From Flammeovirga kamogawensis (GTDB lineage Bacteria > Bacteroidota > Bacteroidia > Cytophagales > Flammeovirgaceae), in contig NZ_CP076128.1 of the NCBI RefSeq assembly GCF_018736065.1, positions 1,860,001-1,924,000 on the forward strand: a stretch of DNA of 64,000 nt, read 5' to 3'. A program made the position numbers and the translations under genes. Every line of letters begins with the position of its first letter. The first letter of the stretch is position 1. The notes under the pieces are model-generated. The model saw only the letters and a list, made by a program, of their open reading frames with translations, ran no database searches and was not told where the DNA came from. Below are positions 16,964 to 25,602 of this stretch, in pieces.

Positions 16964-17821
16964 ATGAACAAGTATTTTATTTTTTACATACTATTCCTTG
17001 TTACATTTTATGCTTGTGAAGAACCTATTGTATTAAAATTACCAGATGGGGATCCAAGAACTACTATAGATGCTAATGTATCTACTAGTGAGTTTACATC
17101 AAGAGTAATACTTTCAAAAAGTTTATCTTTTAATACAAATGAACTTTTCCCATCAATAGAAAATGCCTCTATTGTTCTTGACAAACAAAATTCTTCCGAA
17201 AGTTTTAATTTCACCTGGTTTAGAACCAATGGTACAGGATCTATTTACACTGCTCCTTCTGATATGAAATTAGTAAGTGGAGATACATACGATTTTTTTG
17301 TTTATCTACCGGGAGATTTATCTGAAGAAGATACTATTTACCAAGCCGAAATGAAAATGCCTAGTAAGGTCTTGATTGATTCTATTCGTTTTGTAAAAAA
17401 AGACAACTCACCTACAGATTATTTATTACGCATATATTTTACTGATCCAGAAAAAGTTAGGAACTTTTATAGTTGGAGAGTTAGTAGGAAATCAAAAGGT
17501 GAATTTAGAGAGCTGAATACATCAAAAATACCTTTATTTAGTGATATTGGTGTAGATGGCAAATCAGTACATATAGAATATACACAGACCTCATTTTTAC
17601 TTCAAGATACACTTCAAGTTCATTTTAAATCTATCCAAGATAAAACCTACGAGTATTATGTTACACTAAATAATATCATTGATGTATCTGGAACAAACAA
17701 CACCGTTGAGAACCCTCCATCAAATTTTATTAGTAGTGCTGGCGACCTGTCTCATGGCTTCTTTTCATTAGAAAGTGTTGAAGATTCAGACGAATTAGTT
17801 GTGCTAGATTCTTTATTGTAA
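16964..17821 (+). CDS. DUF4249 surface lipoprotein, partner of the TonB receptor
   Basis: 285 aa. Lipoprotein signal with lipobox TFYAC (Cys18), followed by ECDUF-like opening EEPIVLKLPDGDPR. The rest is predicted all-beta, with repeated strand patterns such as ANVSTSEFTSRVILSKSLSF and TYDFFVYLPGD, in keeping with DUF4249. In Bacteroidota these proteins are encoded immediately after TonB receptors of the upstream type and are thought to cap the barrel like SusD. The 4-nt spacing to the receptor supports this. The gene ends only 21 nt from a convergent gene with no obvious terminator. Confidence 0.8.
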   Translation: MNKYFIFYILFLVTFYACEEPIVLKLPDGDPRTTIDANVSTSEFTSRVILSKSLSFNTNELFPSIENASIVLDKQNSSESFNFTWFRTNGTGSIYTAPSDMKLVSGDTYDFFVYLPGDLSEEDTIYQAEMKMPSKVLIDSIRFVKKDNSPTDYLLRIYFTDPEKVRNFYSWRVSRKSKGEFRELNTSKIPLFSDIGVDGKSVHIEYTQTSFLLQDTLQVHFKSIQDKTYEYYVTLNNIIDVSGTNNTVENPPSNFISSAGDLSHGFFSLESVEDSDELVVLDSLL

Positions 17822-17842
17822 GTGTAAGCGCTAAATCAAAAA

Positions 17843-18406
17843 TTATTTTATACTATTTACCATTTCTTTTTTCTTTGCATTAATCCATTTTGAAGAAAAT
17901 TTCTGTCCTAGTTTATAGAGTTTAAAACCTAGCCTAATTAAATATGGAGATAAATATTCTTGAATCTTCCTCCTCAAAGAGACTGAAATACTTGCAAAAC
18001 CTAAAGAAATAATTGATTGTACTACGTCAGCTATATCAATTGCATAAATTAAAACACATGCATTTATAAATACTACTAGTGCATCGGATAATGCATTCCA
18101 AAAAGACTGATTAGTTTGTAATTGGAAAAAACAATATTCAACTTCATACCAATGCCTTCTTAATGCTCTTTTTAATTTACTCGCATTAAGTATTAATACA
18201 GTATCTGAAAGGTCTGGAATGTAATTTATTATATCCGCATCAAGTTGAATTATTGTTTTTAACTGATGTTCTGAACCATCTACCAATATTAACGGTGTAA
18301 TCACTTCTATTCCACCATCTCTAAACGTTTTTATTAATAGTTCAGCAGAGGTTTTAGCTGTATAAAGCTCTTTCAATTTATTTCTAAATGATGCTTCGCT
18401 AATCAT
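17843..18406 (-). CDS. Unknown membrane protein C of the GDITSY cluster
   Basis: 187 aa from the ATG at 18406 (MISEASFRNKLKEL); a TTG at 18430 would overlap the previous gene. GGAGGAAA lies 17 nt upstream of the ATG, inside gene B. The stop of gene B and this ATG are one base apart (TAGTATG). The core KTIIQLDADIINYIPD aligns with QTVVQIDGDITSYLTP of gene B. A hydrophobic stretch (DALVVFINACVLIYAIDIAD, then VQSIISLGFASISVSL) suggests one or two membrane helices, followed by a basic tail (KWINAKKKEM). No family recognised. Confidence 0.65.
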   Translation of the reverse strand: MISEASFRNKLKELYTAKTSAELLIKTFRDGGIEVITPLILVDGSEHQLKTIIQLDADIINYIPDLSDTVLILNASKLKRALRRHWYEVEYCFFQLQTNQSFWNALSDALVVFINACVLIYAIDIADVVQSIISLGFASISVSLRRKIQEYLSPYLIRLGFKLYKLGQKFSSKWINAKKKEMVNSIK

Positions 18407-18407
18407 A

Positions 18408-19268
18408 CTAAGCTTGTTTATTTCCTCCAAATACAGAAGAAAATGCCTTACCAGTTAAATCTGATATCACTTTAAAGAATGAACTCCAATGTGAAGTTGC
18501 TTCATTTGTAGAAGATTGATGAAAATTCATCACCATGTCTCTTAAAGTATCAGGTAATTTAACAAACTTGGGTGTTAAATAAGAAGTGATATCACCATCT
18601 ATTTGAACAACTGTTTGTAACAAAACTTGCTGTGTACCTAATTCCCAGGCTTTTCTAATTTGAGTAATTTGCTCAGAATCAAAATCTAAAGGCTGAACCG
18701 TGTTCATCTCATGTAAAAGGATGTCATTATTCCATTTAATAGACCCCATTTGAGAAGGATATGGATCATATTCACCAATATTATCCGGTGCCTTAAACTC
18801 GTTATCATAACCAGCTAACCCTTGATGCTCATCAATTTTCATCTTAGTACGTTCTAACTTGAACATACCTATAAAATTTGAGCTTTGTCTTTCAATTCTA
18901 TAAAGCAGTTGAATGCGTTCCTTTAACTGCACCAACTGTTCTTCCGTTTGCATTTTTGGTAACAGACTTTCGTAATATTGCTTACCTTGATGCGCTGCTC
19001 TCTTCACCTCATAAAAAGAGTATTCTCCTGCTCCCTTAAAACGTAATAAAAACTTTGGCTTTCCCGATCCATCTTTAGATGGAGGGTTACCTTTTGCTAT
19101 TTCACATACCCCGTACTCTACTAATGTTTGTTTGTACCTTTCAATAATATCTCTAAGTGCCATACGTTTGTTTACAGGCATTTTTGCTCCTGTCGTATTC
19201 TCTTTTAAAATAGTATTGACTTCTAGCGTTAATAGTTCACTAGCTAATGATTTTAAGGATTGCTCCAT
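18408..19268 (-). CDS. Unknown protein B of the GDITSY cluster
   Basis: 286 aa, mostly helical and soluble, no signal peptide. The N-terminus ASELLTLEVNTILKE resembles NNLVTLEIKTVVGD of gene A. A central charged helical region follows (EEQLVQLKERIQLLYRIERQ), then the shared motif VVQIDGDITSYLTP at about residue 225. The C-terminal 45 residues include an amphipathic stretch (FFKVISDLTGKAFSSVFGG). It is 43 nt from gene A and directly adjacent to gene C, so it is co-transcribed. No known domain recognised; function unknown. Confidence 0.7.
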   Translation of the reverse strand: MEQSLKSLASELLTLEVNTILKENTTGAKMPVNKRMALRDIIERYKQTLVEYGVCEIAKGNPPSKDGSGKPKFLLRFKGAGEYSFYEVKRAAHQGKQYYESLLPKMQTEEQLVQLKERIQLLYRIERQSSNFIGMFKLERTKMKIDEHQGLAGYDNEFKAPDNIGEYDPYPSQMGSIKWNNDILLHEMNTVQPLDFDSEQITQIRKAWELGTQQVLLQTVVQIDGDITSYLTPKFVKLPDTLRDMVMNFHQSSTNEATSHWSSFFKVISDLTGKAFSSVFGGNKQA

Positions 19269-19311
19269 AAGTTGTGTCTTGGTTAGTTAAGATAAAATGA
19301 TCTCCTTGTTT

Positions 19312-19911
19312 TTATGAACTTGGTTCTTCTTTCTTATCAGAACCATCTGCAGGTGAATCAAAGTCTATTGCAGGAGCCTCAGTATCTACTTTAGCAGCTG
19401 TTGCTGAAGGATCAAAAGCTGTGTTTTCAAATGTTTCTGCTGCAGAAGTTTCTCCAGCTACAATTGAAGGATCAAAAGAATCTGAAGAATTTAGTACAGG
19501 TTGAACAGAAGTTGTACCTACAGCAGCTGTAGAGAAGTTACTATTTTCTGGAACTTCAACAGCTTTTGTCTGATTATAAAGCTCAAATAGACTATAAACT
19601 GCTTTAATATTATCAGCAATAATTTTGTGTCCGTGTGCTTCTTTTTGAGCATGGTACTCTCTAACCCATGCATAACGATCTTGAATTAAATCATTACTTA
19701 CATAAGAAGTGATATCTCCTTTTAAAAGGTGAATTTCACTATTCATTATTTTAAAATCCGACTTCCCTTTTGGTACTACTTTATTTTCATCTCCTTCTAA
19801 TTTAAAGTCGCCCACTACAGTTTTAATTTCTAGTGTAACTAGATTATTAATATAATCCTCTATGTTATTTACAAAATTTGCGAAGAAACCTGTTTTCTCT
19901 TGATCAGACAT
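19312..19911 (-). CDS. Unknown protein A of the GDITSY cluster
   Basis: 199 aa. Residues 1-115 are a folded helical region with NNLVTLEIKTVVGD and the motif IHLLKGDITSYVSNDLIQ. The remaining ~80 residues are a low-complexity acidic, Ala/Ser/Thr-rich tail with two related blocks (SDSFDPSIVAGETSAAE and ENTAFDPSATAAKVDTE), likely disordered. No signal peptide. It leads a three-gene minus-strand operon (A, B, C) and is divergent from hpt with a 207-bp shared upstream region. Shared motifs suggest the three proteins are diverged paralogues that act together. Confidence 0.7.
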   Translation of the reverse strand: MSDQEKTGFFANFVNNIEDYINNLVTLEIKTVVGDFKLEGDENKVVPKGKSDFKIMNSEIHLLKGDITSYVSNDLIQDRYAWVREYHAQKEAHGHKIIADNIKAVYSLFELYNQTKAVEVPENSNFSTAAVGTTSVQPVLNSSDSFDPSIVAGETSAAETFENTAFDPSATAAKVDTEAPAIDFDSPADGSDKKEEPSS

Positions 19912-20051
19912 AATAAGTTTTGCTAAGGGTTTACTATTATTTCGAATAAAATGTATATATAAAATTGCCTTAAAACATTGAATTTTCCAAAAGACTTCTA
20001 ATAATCTAGTTATTTAGGAAATACTCACAATTAAAATCAAAATTGGTGTAT

Positions 20052-20059
20052 TATATTTG
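20052..20059 (+). promoter_or_regulatory. Possible -7 element for hpt
   Basis: TATATTTG fits TAnnTTTG exactly, 59 nt upstream of the hpt ATG. No clear -33 element. Confidence 0.4.
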
Positions 20060-20118
20060 TTCTTTAAATTTCATACTCGAGTTGGGTAAGGATAAAAAAT
20101 TGTCTCATAGATACACTC

Positions 20119-20664
20119 ATGGCTAAAGTCACTAAAGTATTAGATAAAGAATTTGTTCCTTTTATTGGTAAAGAGCAAATAGCAGAACGTAATCGTCAAT
20201 TAGGAGCTGAAATTACTAAAGAATATCAAGGTAAAGATGTTCTTATGATTAGCGTTTTGAATGGTTCTTTCATGTTCGCATCAGACTTAGTAAAAGAAAT
20301 TGATCTTCCTATGGATCTATCTTTTGTAAAATATGCATCTTACGAGGGTACTGAAAGTACTGGTAAAGTAAAACAATTGATTGGCTTTAATGCTCAAGCT
20401 GTTAAAGATAAACACATTGTAATTATTGAAGATATTGTTGATACAGGACGTACAATGCAAGCTTTAATAAAAGACCTTGAGGTTATGGAACCTGCTTCTG
20501 TAAAAGTAGTTTCTTTATTATTTAAGCCTGAGGCATTAAAAATACCAATGACTATTGATTATGTTGGATTTGAAATTGATCCAAAATTTGTTGTAGGTTA
20601 CGGATTAGATTACGATGGATTTGGTCGTAATATTCCAGAAATTTTAGTTTTAAAAGATATCTAA
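20119..20664 (+). CDS. hpt: Hypoxanthine phosphoribosyltransferase
   Basis: 181 aa, normal for the family. It converts hypoxanthine or guanine plus PRPP to IMP or GMP in purine salvage. The PRPP-binding motif IIEDIVDTGRTMQAL is at ~110-124 with the two acidic residues ED in place, the SVLNGSFMFASDL loop is at ~50-62, and KFVVGYGLDYDGFGRNIPEI near the C-terminus is typical. Monocistronic, with a candidate promoter at 20052 and a terminator at 20689. Confidence 0.93.
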   Translation: MAKVTKVLDKEFVPFIGKEQIAERNRQLGAEITKEYQGKDVLMISVLNGSFMFASDLVKEIDLPMDLSFVKYASYEGTESTGKVKQLIGFNAQAVKDKHIVIIEDIVDTGRTMQALIKDLEVMEPASVKVVSLLFKPEALKIPMTIDYVGFEIDPKFVVGYGLDYDGFGRNIPEILVLKDI

Positions 20665-20688
20665 GCAATTAGATCTTATTATATTTAG

Positions 20689-20724
20689 AAGGCTATTTCA
20701 TGATAACATGAGGTAGCCTTTTTT
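20689..20724 (+). terminator. Intrinsic terminator after hpt
   Basis: A hairpin with outer stem AAGGCTA/TAGCCTT and inner CATG pairing around a short loop, followed by a T tract, 25 nt after the stop codon. Confidence 0.8.
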
Positions 20725-20821
20725 AATACGTTAATTATCAAACACTTGCATTTCATCTATTCTATTTCTATTTTTGAAAAGTAAAAAACTACTCTCTTTT
20801 AAAAGCTAAACTAATTGCCTT

Positions 20822-21055
20822 ATGAATTTAAAAATTAATGTTCCAAAATTACCAAAACAACAAATAGCCATATTACTACTATTACTATTAGTTGCGTCAG
20901 TTATAGCAGTATGTCTTACAAGTAATTCTATTATTTATCTTTCTCCCTATGAACAAGGTATAGCATTTGGTAAAATGTTTGGTAAAAACATGAAAGTCCT
21001 CTTAAATTTTGTAATTGTTTACTACTTATATAAAAGTATAAAGAGTAAATTATAA
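20822..21055 (+). CDS. Small membrane protein, unknown
   Basis: 77 aa. Two predicted membrane helices: IAILLLLLLVASVIAVCL (~20-37) and VLLNFVIVYYLYKSI (~59-73), joined by a loop with YLSPYEQGIAFGKMFGKN. Lysine residues at both ends suggest both termini are cytoplasmic. It is flanked by terminators on both sides and so is expressed alone. Family not recognised. Confidence 0.6.
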   Translation: MNLKINVPKLPKQQIAILLLLLLVASVIAVCLTSNSIIYLSPYEQGIAFGKMFGKNMKVLLNFVIVYYLYKSIKSKL

Positions 21056-21062
21056 GTATACA

Positions 21063-21096
21063 AAAAGGGATATTCACAACAATGAATATCCCTTTT
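21063..21096. terminator. Bidirectional intrinsic terminator
   Basis: A perfect 14-bp stem (AAAAGGGATATTCA against TGAATATCCCTTTT) with a 6-nt loop between the convergent small membrane gene and the DEAD-box helicase gene. Confidence 0.85.
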
Positions 21097-21118
21097 CTAT
21101 TTTTTGAAAAACTAAATA

Positions 21119-22396
21119 TTATTTTTTCTTAGCTTTTTTCTTTGCTTTCTTTCTGACTGCCTTACTCTTGATTTTCTTATACTCTTCTTTGTCGTGGGCA
21201 ATCTCTTTCATTACTGTTTTCCAATCCGTAGATTTTTGTTCAGAGAAGCCAACAATATTTGCATAATCTCCTCTAGCTATTTCTACAACAGCAATCTTTT
21301 TATCCATAAACTCTTCAATTTCTTGAAGGAGTTCTTTTTCACCATCAGAACAGAATGATATTGCATCACCTTTTTCTACTCCTCTACCAGTACGTCCAAC
21401 ACGGTGTACATAGTTTTCAGGAACATCAGGCATATCATAATTAATTACGTATTGTACATTTGGGATATCAATACCTCTAGCAGAAACATCTGTAGCAATA
21501 AGTATTTTTACTTCTCCTGTTTTATACAAACGCATTGCTTCTGCACGCTCTTTTTGATCTTTTCCACCATGGATAGTAACTGTTTTCAAGTCTACTCTTT
21601 CCATAGCTTTAAATACACGTTCAGCACGTACTTGGGTACGAACAAAAACTAGTATTTTTTCATCTGGATGTTCTTTTGCAATTTTCTCTAAAAAGAAACG
21701 CTTATCGTCCATATCAACAAAACCAACGCCATGTCTAACATTTTTAGAGACGGGATCTTTTGGTGAAATTTGAATACGAATTGCATTTCTAACCAATGAA
21801 TAAGCTAATTTTTTAATTGCCTCATCAATAGTTGCTGAGAAAAATAGTGTTTGACGGTATTTAGGAAGTAGTCGAATTACATCTTTGATATCTTTCAAAA
21901 ATCCCTTTTCCAACATATGGTCAGCCTCATCTAAAACTAGAATTTCTGTTTTACTCAAATCAACATGACCTTGATGGTTTAAATCAAACATTCTACCAGG
22001 TGTAGCTATCAATATATCTACGCCATCGTTTAATTGCTTAATCTGAGACTCTTGTTCAACTCCACCATAAATACAAAGAATATTTAGCTTTGTATATTGC
22101 CCCAAAGATTTAAACACCTCTGTTATTTGAATAGCCAACTCACGGGTAGGTGCCATAACAAGGCAACGAATATTTTTTTTATTCTTTCCTTTATAAGGTT
22201 TCTTCAACAACGTTTCCATTATCGGAATAGCAAACGCTGCTGTTTTACCAGTACCTGTTTGCGCAATAGCCAAAACATCTTCTCCTTTTAAAATAGGAGG
22301 AATAGATTTAAACTGAATATCTGTAGGTTTTTTAAACCCTTTTTCTGCTAAGCTTTTCTTTAAACTTACAGAGATATTATACTTTTCAAACTTCAT
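21119..22396 (-). CDS. DEAD-box ATP-dependent RNA helicase
   Basis: 425 aa with the complete motif set: Q motif (PTDIQFKSIPPI), motif I AQTGTGKTAAF, Ia PTRELAIQ, II DEADHM, III SAT, IV VFVRT, V ATDVSARGIDIP and VI HRVGRTGR. The C-terminus is a short, very basic tail (KKAKKKAKKK) that would bind RNA nonspecifically. Such proteins act in ribosome assembly and cold adaptation. It is the last gene of a minus-strand group with YwbE and an FKBP protein, 27 nt after YwbE. Confidence 0.93.
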   Translation of the reverse strand: MKFEKYNISVSLKKSLAEKGFKKPTDIQFKSIPPILKGEDVLAIAQTGTGKTAAFAIPIMETLLKKPYKGKNKKNIRCLVMAPTRELAIQITEVFKSLGQYTKLNILCIYGGVEQESQIKQLNDGVDILIATPGRMFDLNHQGHVDLSKTEILVLDEADHMLEKGFLKDIKDVIRLLPKYRQTLFFSATIDEAIKKLAYSLVRNAIRIQISPKDPVSKNVRHGVGFVDMDDKRFFLEKIAKEHPDEKILVFVRTQVRAERVFKAMERVDLKTVTIHGGKDQKERAEAMRLYKTGEVKILIATDVSARGIDIPNVQYVINYDMPDVPENYVHRVGRTGRGVEKGDAISFCSDGEKELLQEIEEFMDKKIAVVEIARGDYANIVGFSEQKSTDWKTVMKEIAHDKEEYKKIKSKAVRKKAKKKAKKK

Positions 22397-22423
22397 AGTT
22401 CTTTCGCATCTTTGGAGACAAAA

Positions 22424-22630
22424 TTAAAATTCTCCGTCTTCCAAAATTTCTTTTACCCTGCCAACTTCTCCAGTTTCTAAACGCACTTTGATACCGTGAG
22501 GGTGGTTAGGAGATTTTGTAAGTATTTTTTCTACAAAACCTTCTGTAAGATCTCCTGTACGTTGATCTTCTTTTAAGACGATATTTACATGACCGCCTAT
22601 TTTGATATTACTTCTTTTCTTTCCGTCCAT
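22424..22630 (-). CDS. YwbE-family protein (DUF2196)
   Basis: 68 aa, near the family's full length. The typical pattern is present: IKIGGHVNIVLKEDQRTGD, LTEGFVEKILTKSPNHPHGI and KVRLETGEVGRVKEI, an SH3-like or OB-like small beta protein. Function is unknown. It is two bases downstream of the FKBP gene and upstream of the helicase gene. A small nucleic-acid-binding role beside a helicase is plausible but is inference. Confidence 0.85.
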   Translation of the reverse strand: MDGKKRSNIKIGGHVNIVLKEDQRTGDLTEGFVEKILTKSPNHPHGIKVRLETGEVGRVKEILEDGEF

Positions 22631-22632
22631 AA

Positions 22633-23154
22633 TTATTTTGAAGGCATGATTTCAACTCCTTCACCATCAAAATCTTCTTCTTCTTTTGTTGGTTCACGAA
22701 CTTCGATAATTTCTCCATCAAAAAACAGATTTTTACCTGCTAAATCATGATTTAAATCCATAGTAACATCTTTTTTACCAATACTAGTAATCAAGCCATC
22801 ATATACATCGCCATCTTGATCTGCAACAGAAAGAATATGTCCTATCTGTAACATCGCTTCTTCTTCTTCTTTATCAGCAAATCCAAAAGCATTTTTATCT
22901 ACTTTTACATTTCTGTAATCTTCAACTACTTGTCCATAAGCATCATTTGCTTGGAGCGCTAATTGAAACTTGTCTCCTTCTTTCTTACCTAATAGAGCAG
23001 CCTCAAACTTAGGTAAAACACCACCTGCACCTACAAAGAATAAAAATGGATCTTCTTTTGGTGCTTCTTCGATAAACTTGCCATTTGCATCATTTTCGTA
23101 CAATCGGTACGTCATAGAAACAACAAGTCCATTTGTAATTTTTAATTCTCCCAT
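22633..23154 (-). CDS. SlyD-like FKBP peptidyl-prolyl isomerase (copy 1)
   Basis: 173 aa from MGELKITNG; three extra residues upstream are possible. The FKBP fold with inserted chaperone flap is visible: VVSMTYRLYENDANGKFIEE, FFVGAGGVLPKFEAALLGKK and GDKFQLALQANDAYGQV, then the flap (~75-130), and MDLNHDLAGKNLFFDGEIIE. No His-rich metal-binding tail is present; instead the end is acidic. It should speed proline isomerisation during folding in the cytoplasm. A related gene lies 130 bp upstream at 23285. Confidence 0.88.
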   Translation of the reverse strand: MGELKITNGLVVSMTYRLYENDANGKFIEEAPKEDPFLFFVGAGGVLPKFEAALLGKKEGDKFQLALQANDAYGQVVEDYRNVKVDKNAFGFADKEEEEAMLQIGHILSVADQDGDVYDGLITSIGKKDVTMDLNHDLAGKNLFFDGEIIEVREPTKEEEDFDGEGVEIMPSK

Positions 23155-23284
23155 GTTATTCAACTTTTAATCAGAAAAAGAATTCCCTTTCTAACAAATA
23201 GATTCATAAGAAAAACAAAGCTCCCCTCCAATAAATTCATCGGTAGAAAGCTTTGTTATTATATTATTTGATGTATTCGATTTA

Positions 23285-23806
23285 CTATAAATCTAAACCT
23301 TCGATGCCATCTGCATTTTCTGCATTAATAGCTTCTTCTAGTTCTTCTTTAGTAGCATCTCTTACGTCAAGAATTTCTCCTGTAAAATATAAGTTCACAC
23401 CAGCTAATGGGTGGTTAAAGTCCATTACTACATGGTCTTCATGTACTTCTTTTACTTCACCTTCCATTGGCATTTCATCAGGACCTACCATTGGTAAAAC
23501 GTTACCAACTTGTAATAATTGGTCTTGTTCAACTTTATCTTCAATATTAAAAACTTCCTTAGGAATCTTAATAACTGCTTGCTCTTGAGTTTCTCCGTAA
23601 GCATCATCTTTAGAAATTCCAAAAGAGAATTTATATCCTGCTTCTTTTCCTTCTAATTGTGCTTCAAACTCAGGAAGAACGTCCATATGTCCGAATAAAA
23701 AGTCAAATGCTTCTTCTTTTTCTACGTGTTGTAAAAGTTCACCTTCCGCATTTTCGCTCGTCAATTTATATACTAAAGTGACTACTTTATCTTTTGTTGC
23801 TTTCAT
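23285..23806 (-). CDS. SlyD-like FKBP peptidyl-prolyl isomerase (copy 2)
   Basis: 173 aa from MKATKDKVV. Same layout as copy 1: VTLVYKLTSENAEGELLQ, FLFGHMDVLPEFEAQLEGKE, KFSFGISKDDAYGE, an inserted flap, and MDFNHPLAGVNLYFTGEI. Very acidic C-terminus (KEELEEAINAENAD) without His or Cys ligands. The two are diverged tandem paralogues rather than a recent duplication. The 130-bp gap before copy 1 has no clear terminator, so read-through is possible. Confidence 0.88.
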   Translation of the reverse strand: MKATKDKVVTLVYKLTSENAEGELLQHVEKEEAFDFLFGHMDVLPEFEAQLEGKEAGYKFSFGISKDDAYGETQEQAVIKIPKEVFNIEDKVEQDQLLQVGNVLPMVGPDEMPMEGEVKEVHEDHVVMDFNHPLAGVNLYFTGEILDVRDATKEELEEAINAENADGIEGLDL

Positions 23807-23824
23807 TATCATTGTAATTTTTTA

Positions 23825-23832
23825 CAAATGTA
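23825..23832 (-). promoter_or_regulatory. Possible -7 element for FKBP copy 2
   Basis: Minus-strand TACATTTG fits TAnnTTTG exactly, 18 nt upstream of the chosen ATG, giving a very short leader. No clear -33 element. Confidence 0.4.
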
Positions 23833-24138
23833 CACAGAATAAAACTGTTAACGTACTGAAAATGAATTTGAGAAACGTTTATTGTGAAGATTTTTTAGAT
23901 TATTCAAAAGAAAAAGTGATACTCTTTAAGTGCATCACTTGTTCTTGGGTGGGTAAGGAATTAATTTCTTTGATTGATGAACAAATATAACCATTCGTTT
24001 ATTACCTTTTCAATACCTACTTTTAGGTAAATTACACTAATTCAATAACCTATTTTATTTTTTTTGATTAAAATTGGTTACAAACTGCAGTATCAACTCT
24101 TTACTAAGATATATACATTCTATTTTTACTTACAGACT

Positions 24139-25503
24139 ATGGCTATTATAAGATTACTTATTATCCTTTCCTTGCTTTTTACATCTTGTACACAAAAAGT
24201 GGAAGATAATCTCACCGAAATTATTGAAGATGTGGAAGATGACCTCGTTATAGAAGATTCTGTTACCAATGAAAACGAAGAAGACGTTGTTATTCATTCC
24301 AATCCAAATATTTTATTAGTACTCATTGATGACATTGGAAAAGATGCATTAAGCACCTATTCTGAAGGGGTAACCTATGCAAATACGCCTACACTAGATT
24401 CTATCGCTAATTCTGGTTTAATATTTAATAATATGTGGGTAAACCCTGCTTGTTCACCAACAAGAGCCTCTTTAATTACAGGTAAATACCCTTCAAATAA
24501 TGGTGTAATGGCAGTAAGTGAGGTATTATCATCGTCAGAAACAAGTCTTCATCAATATATAAGAAACAATACGAATGATACATATAGTACTGCATTAATT
24601 GGAAAATGGCACTTATCTGGTTTAAGAAATATGGAGAGCCCTTTAAACTATGGGGTAGGTTATTATTCTGGAACGATGGAAGGGGGAACAAGTAGTTATT
24701 ATGACTGGGAATTATCTGATGGCGAAACAACAACTGCTATGGAAGATACATATATTACATCTATGTTTACAGATATAGCTATTGATTGGATTGATGAACA
24801 AGAACAACCGTGGTTTCTATGGCTTGCCTACACTGCTCCTCATACTCCATTTCACGTTCCGCCAACTAATTTGCATTATCAAGGTACATTAACTGATAAT
24901 CAAAGTACAATAGACGCAAATCCCCTTCCTTATTATTTAGCAAGTATAGAAGCATTAGATACAGAGCTTTCGAGGTTATTGGCTTCTGTGCCAGATCTTG
25001 AAAATACAGTAATAATTATACTAGGAGATAATGGTGTAGATACTAAAGTTGTTCAAACTCCTTATCAACAAGGTCAAGTAAAAGGCAGTTTGCATGAAGG
25101 TGGAATTAACACTCCATTTTTCATTTCAGGTCCTTCTATAAGAATTGGCACTGACAACGGAATGCATAACGTTACAGACCTCTTCACAACTATTGGAAAC
25201 ATAGCAGGCGTATCAACAACATCCATTCATGATAGTCAATCATTTTATCAGAACCTTATAAATGATTCTCCTTCAGGAAGAAGCTTTAATTATTCTGAAA
25301 CTACAAATGGTTATACTGTTTTTGATGGTACACATAAATACATGCTCACAGAACAAGGAAATGAAAAATTCTTTGATTTATCTGATGACCCTTATGAAAG
25401 TATAAATTACATAAGGAGAACAATGACTACAGAACAAACAACAGCAAAAAATAAATTAATAGCTATTGGTGACTCCATCAAAAATGCCAATAGTCAATTT
25501 TAA
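24139..25503 (+). CDS. Sulfatase-family lipoprotein (type I, Cys-type)
   Basis: 454 aa from MAIIRLLIILSLLF; a TTG 75 nt upstream would place non-signal sequence first and is rejected. Lipobox LFTSC anchors it. After an acidic linker (EIIEDVEDDLVIED) the alkaline-phosphatase-like core starts NILLVLIDDIGKDA with metal-binding Asp residues. The formylglycine motif is CSPTRASL, so the Cys must be converted by a maturase encoded elsewhere. GKWHL, PHTPFHVPP and ILGDNGVD are the further active-site segments. Substrate may be a sulfated marine glycan; a lone gene gives no further hint. Confidence 0.88.
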   Translation: MAIIRLLIILSLLFTSCTQKVEDNLTEIIEDVEDDLVIEDSVTNENEEDVVIHSNPNILLVLIDDIGKDALSTYSEGVTYANTPTLDSIANSGLIFNNMWVNPACSPTRASLITGKYPSNNGVMAVSEVLSSSETSLHQYIRNNTNDTYSTALIGKWHLSGLRNMESPLNYGVGYYSGTMEGGTSSYYDWELSDGETTTAMEDTYITSMFTDIAIDWIDEQEQPWFLWLAYTAPHTPFHVPPTNLHYQGTLTDNQSTIDANPLPYYLASIEALDTELSRLLASVPDLENTVIIILGDNGVDTKVVQTPYQQGQVKGSLHEGGINTPFFISGPSIRIGTDNGMHNVTDLFTTIGNIAGVSTTSIHDSQSFYQNLINDSPSGRSFNYSETTNGYTVFDGTHKYMLTEQGNEKFFDLSDDPYESINYIRRTMTTEQTTAKNKLIAIGDSIKNANSQF

Positions 25504-25557
25504 AAATATATACACTAATTCAATTTATTACTTGATAAACTTAACTTTCATACTAAA

Positions 25558-25595
25558 AAAGCTCAGCTAATTTATTTTAGTTGAGCTTTCTTTTT
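25558..25595. terminator. Bidirectional intrinsic terminator
   Basis: A stem AAAGCTCAGCTAA against TTAGTTGAGCTTT (one G-T pair) followed by a T tract, between the convergent sulfatase and acyltransferase genes. Confidence 0.8.
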
Positions 25596-25602
25596 TTATG
25601 TA

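Noticed and set aside
24064-24138. N-terminal extension of the sulfatase from a TTG codon
   Set aside because: The lipoprotein signal begins at the ATG at 24139; the extension would block it.
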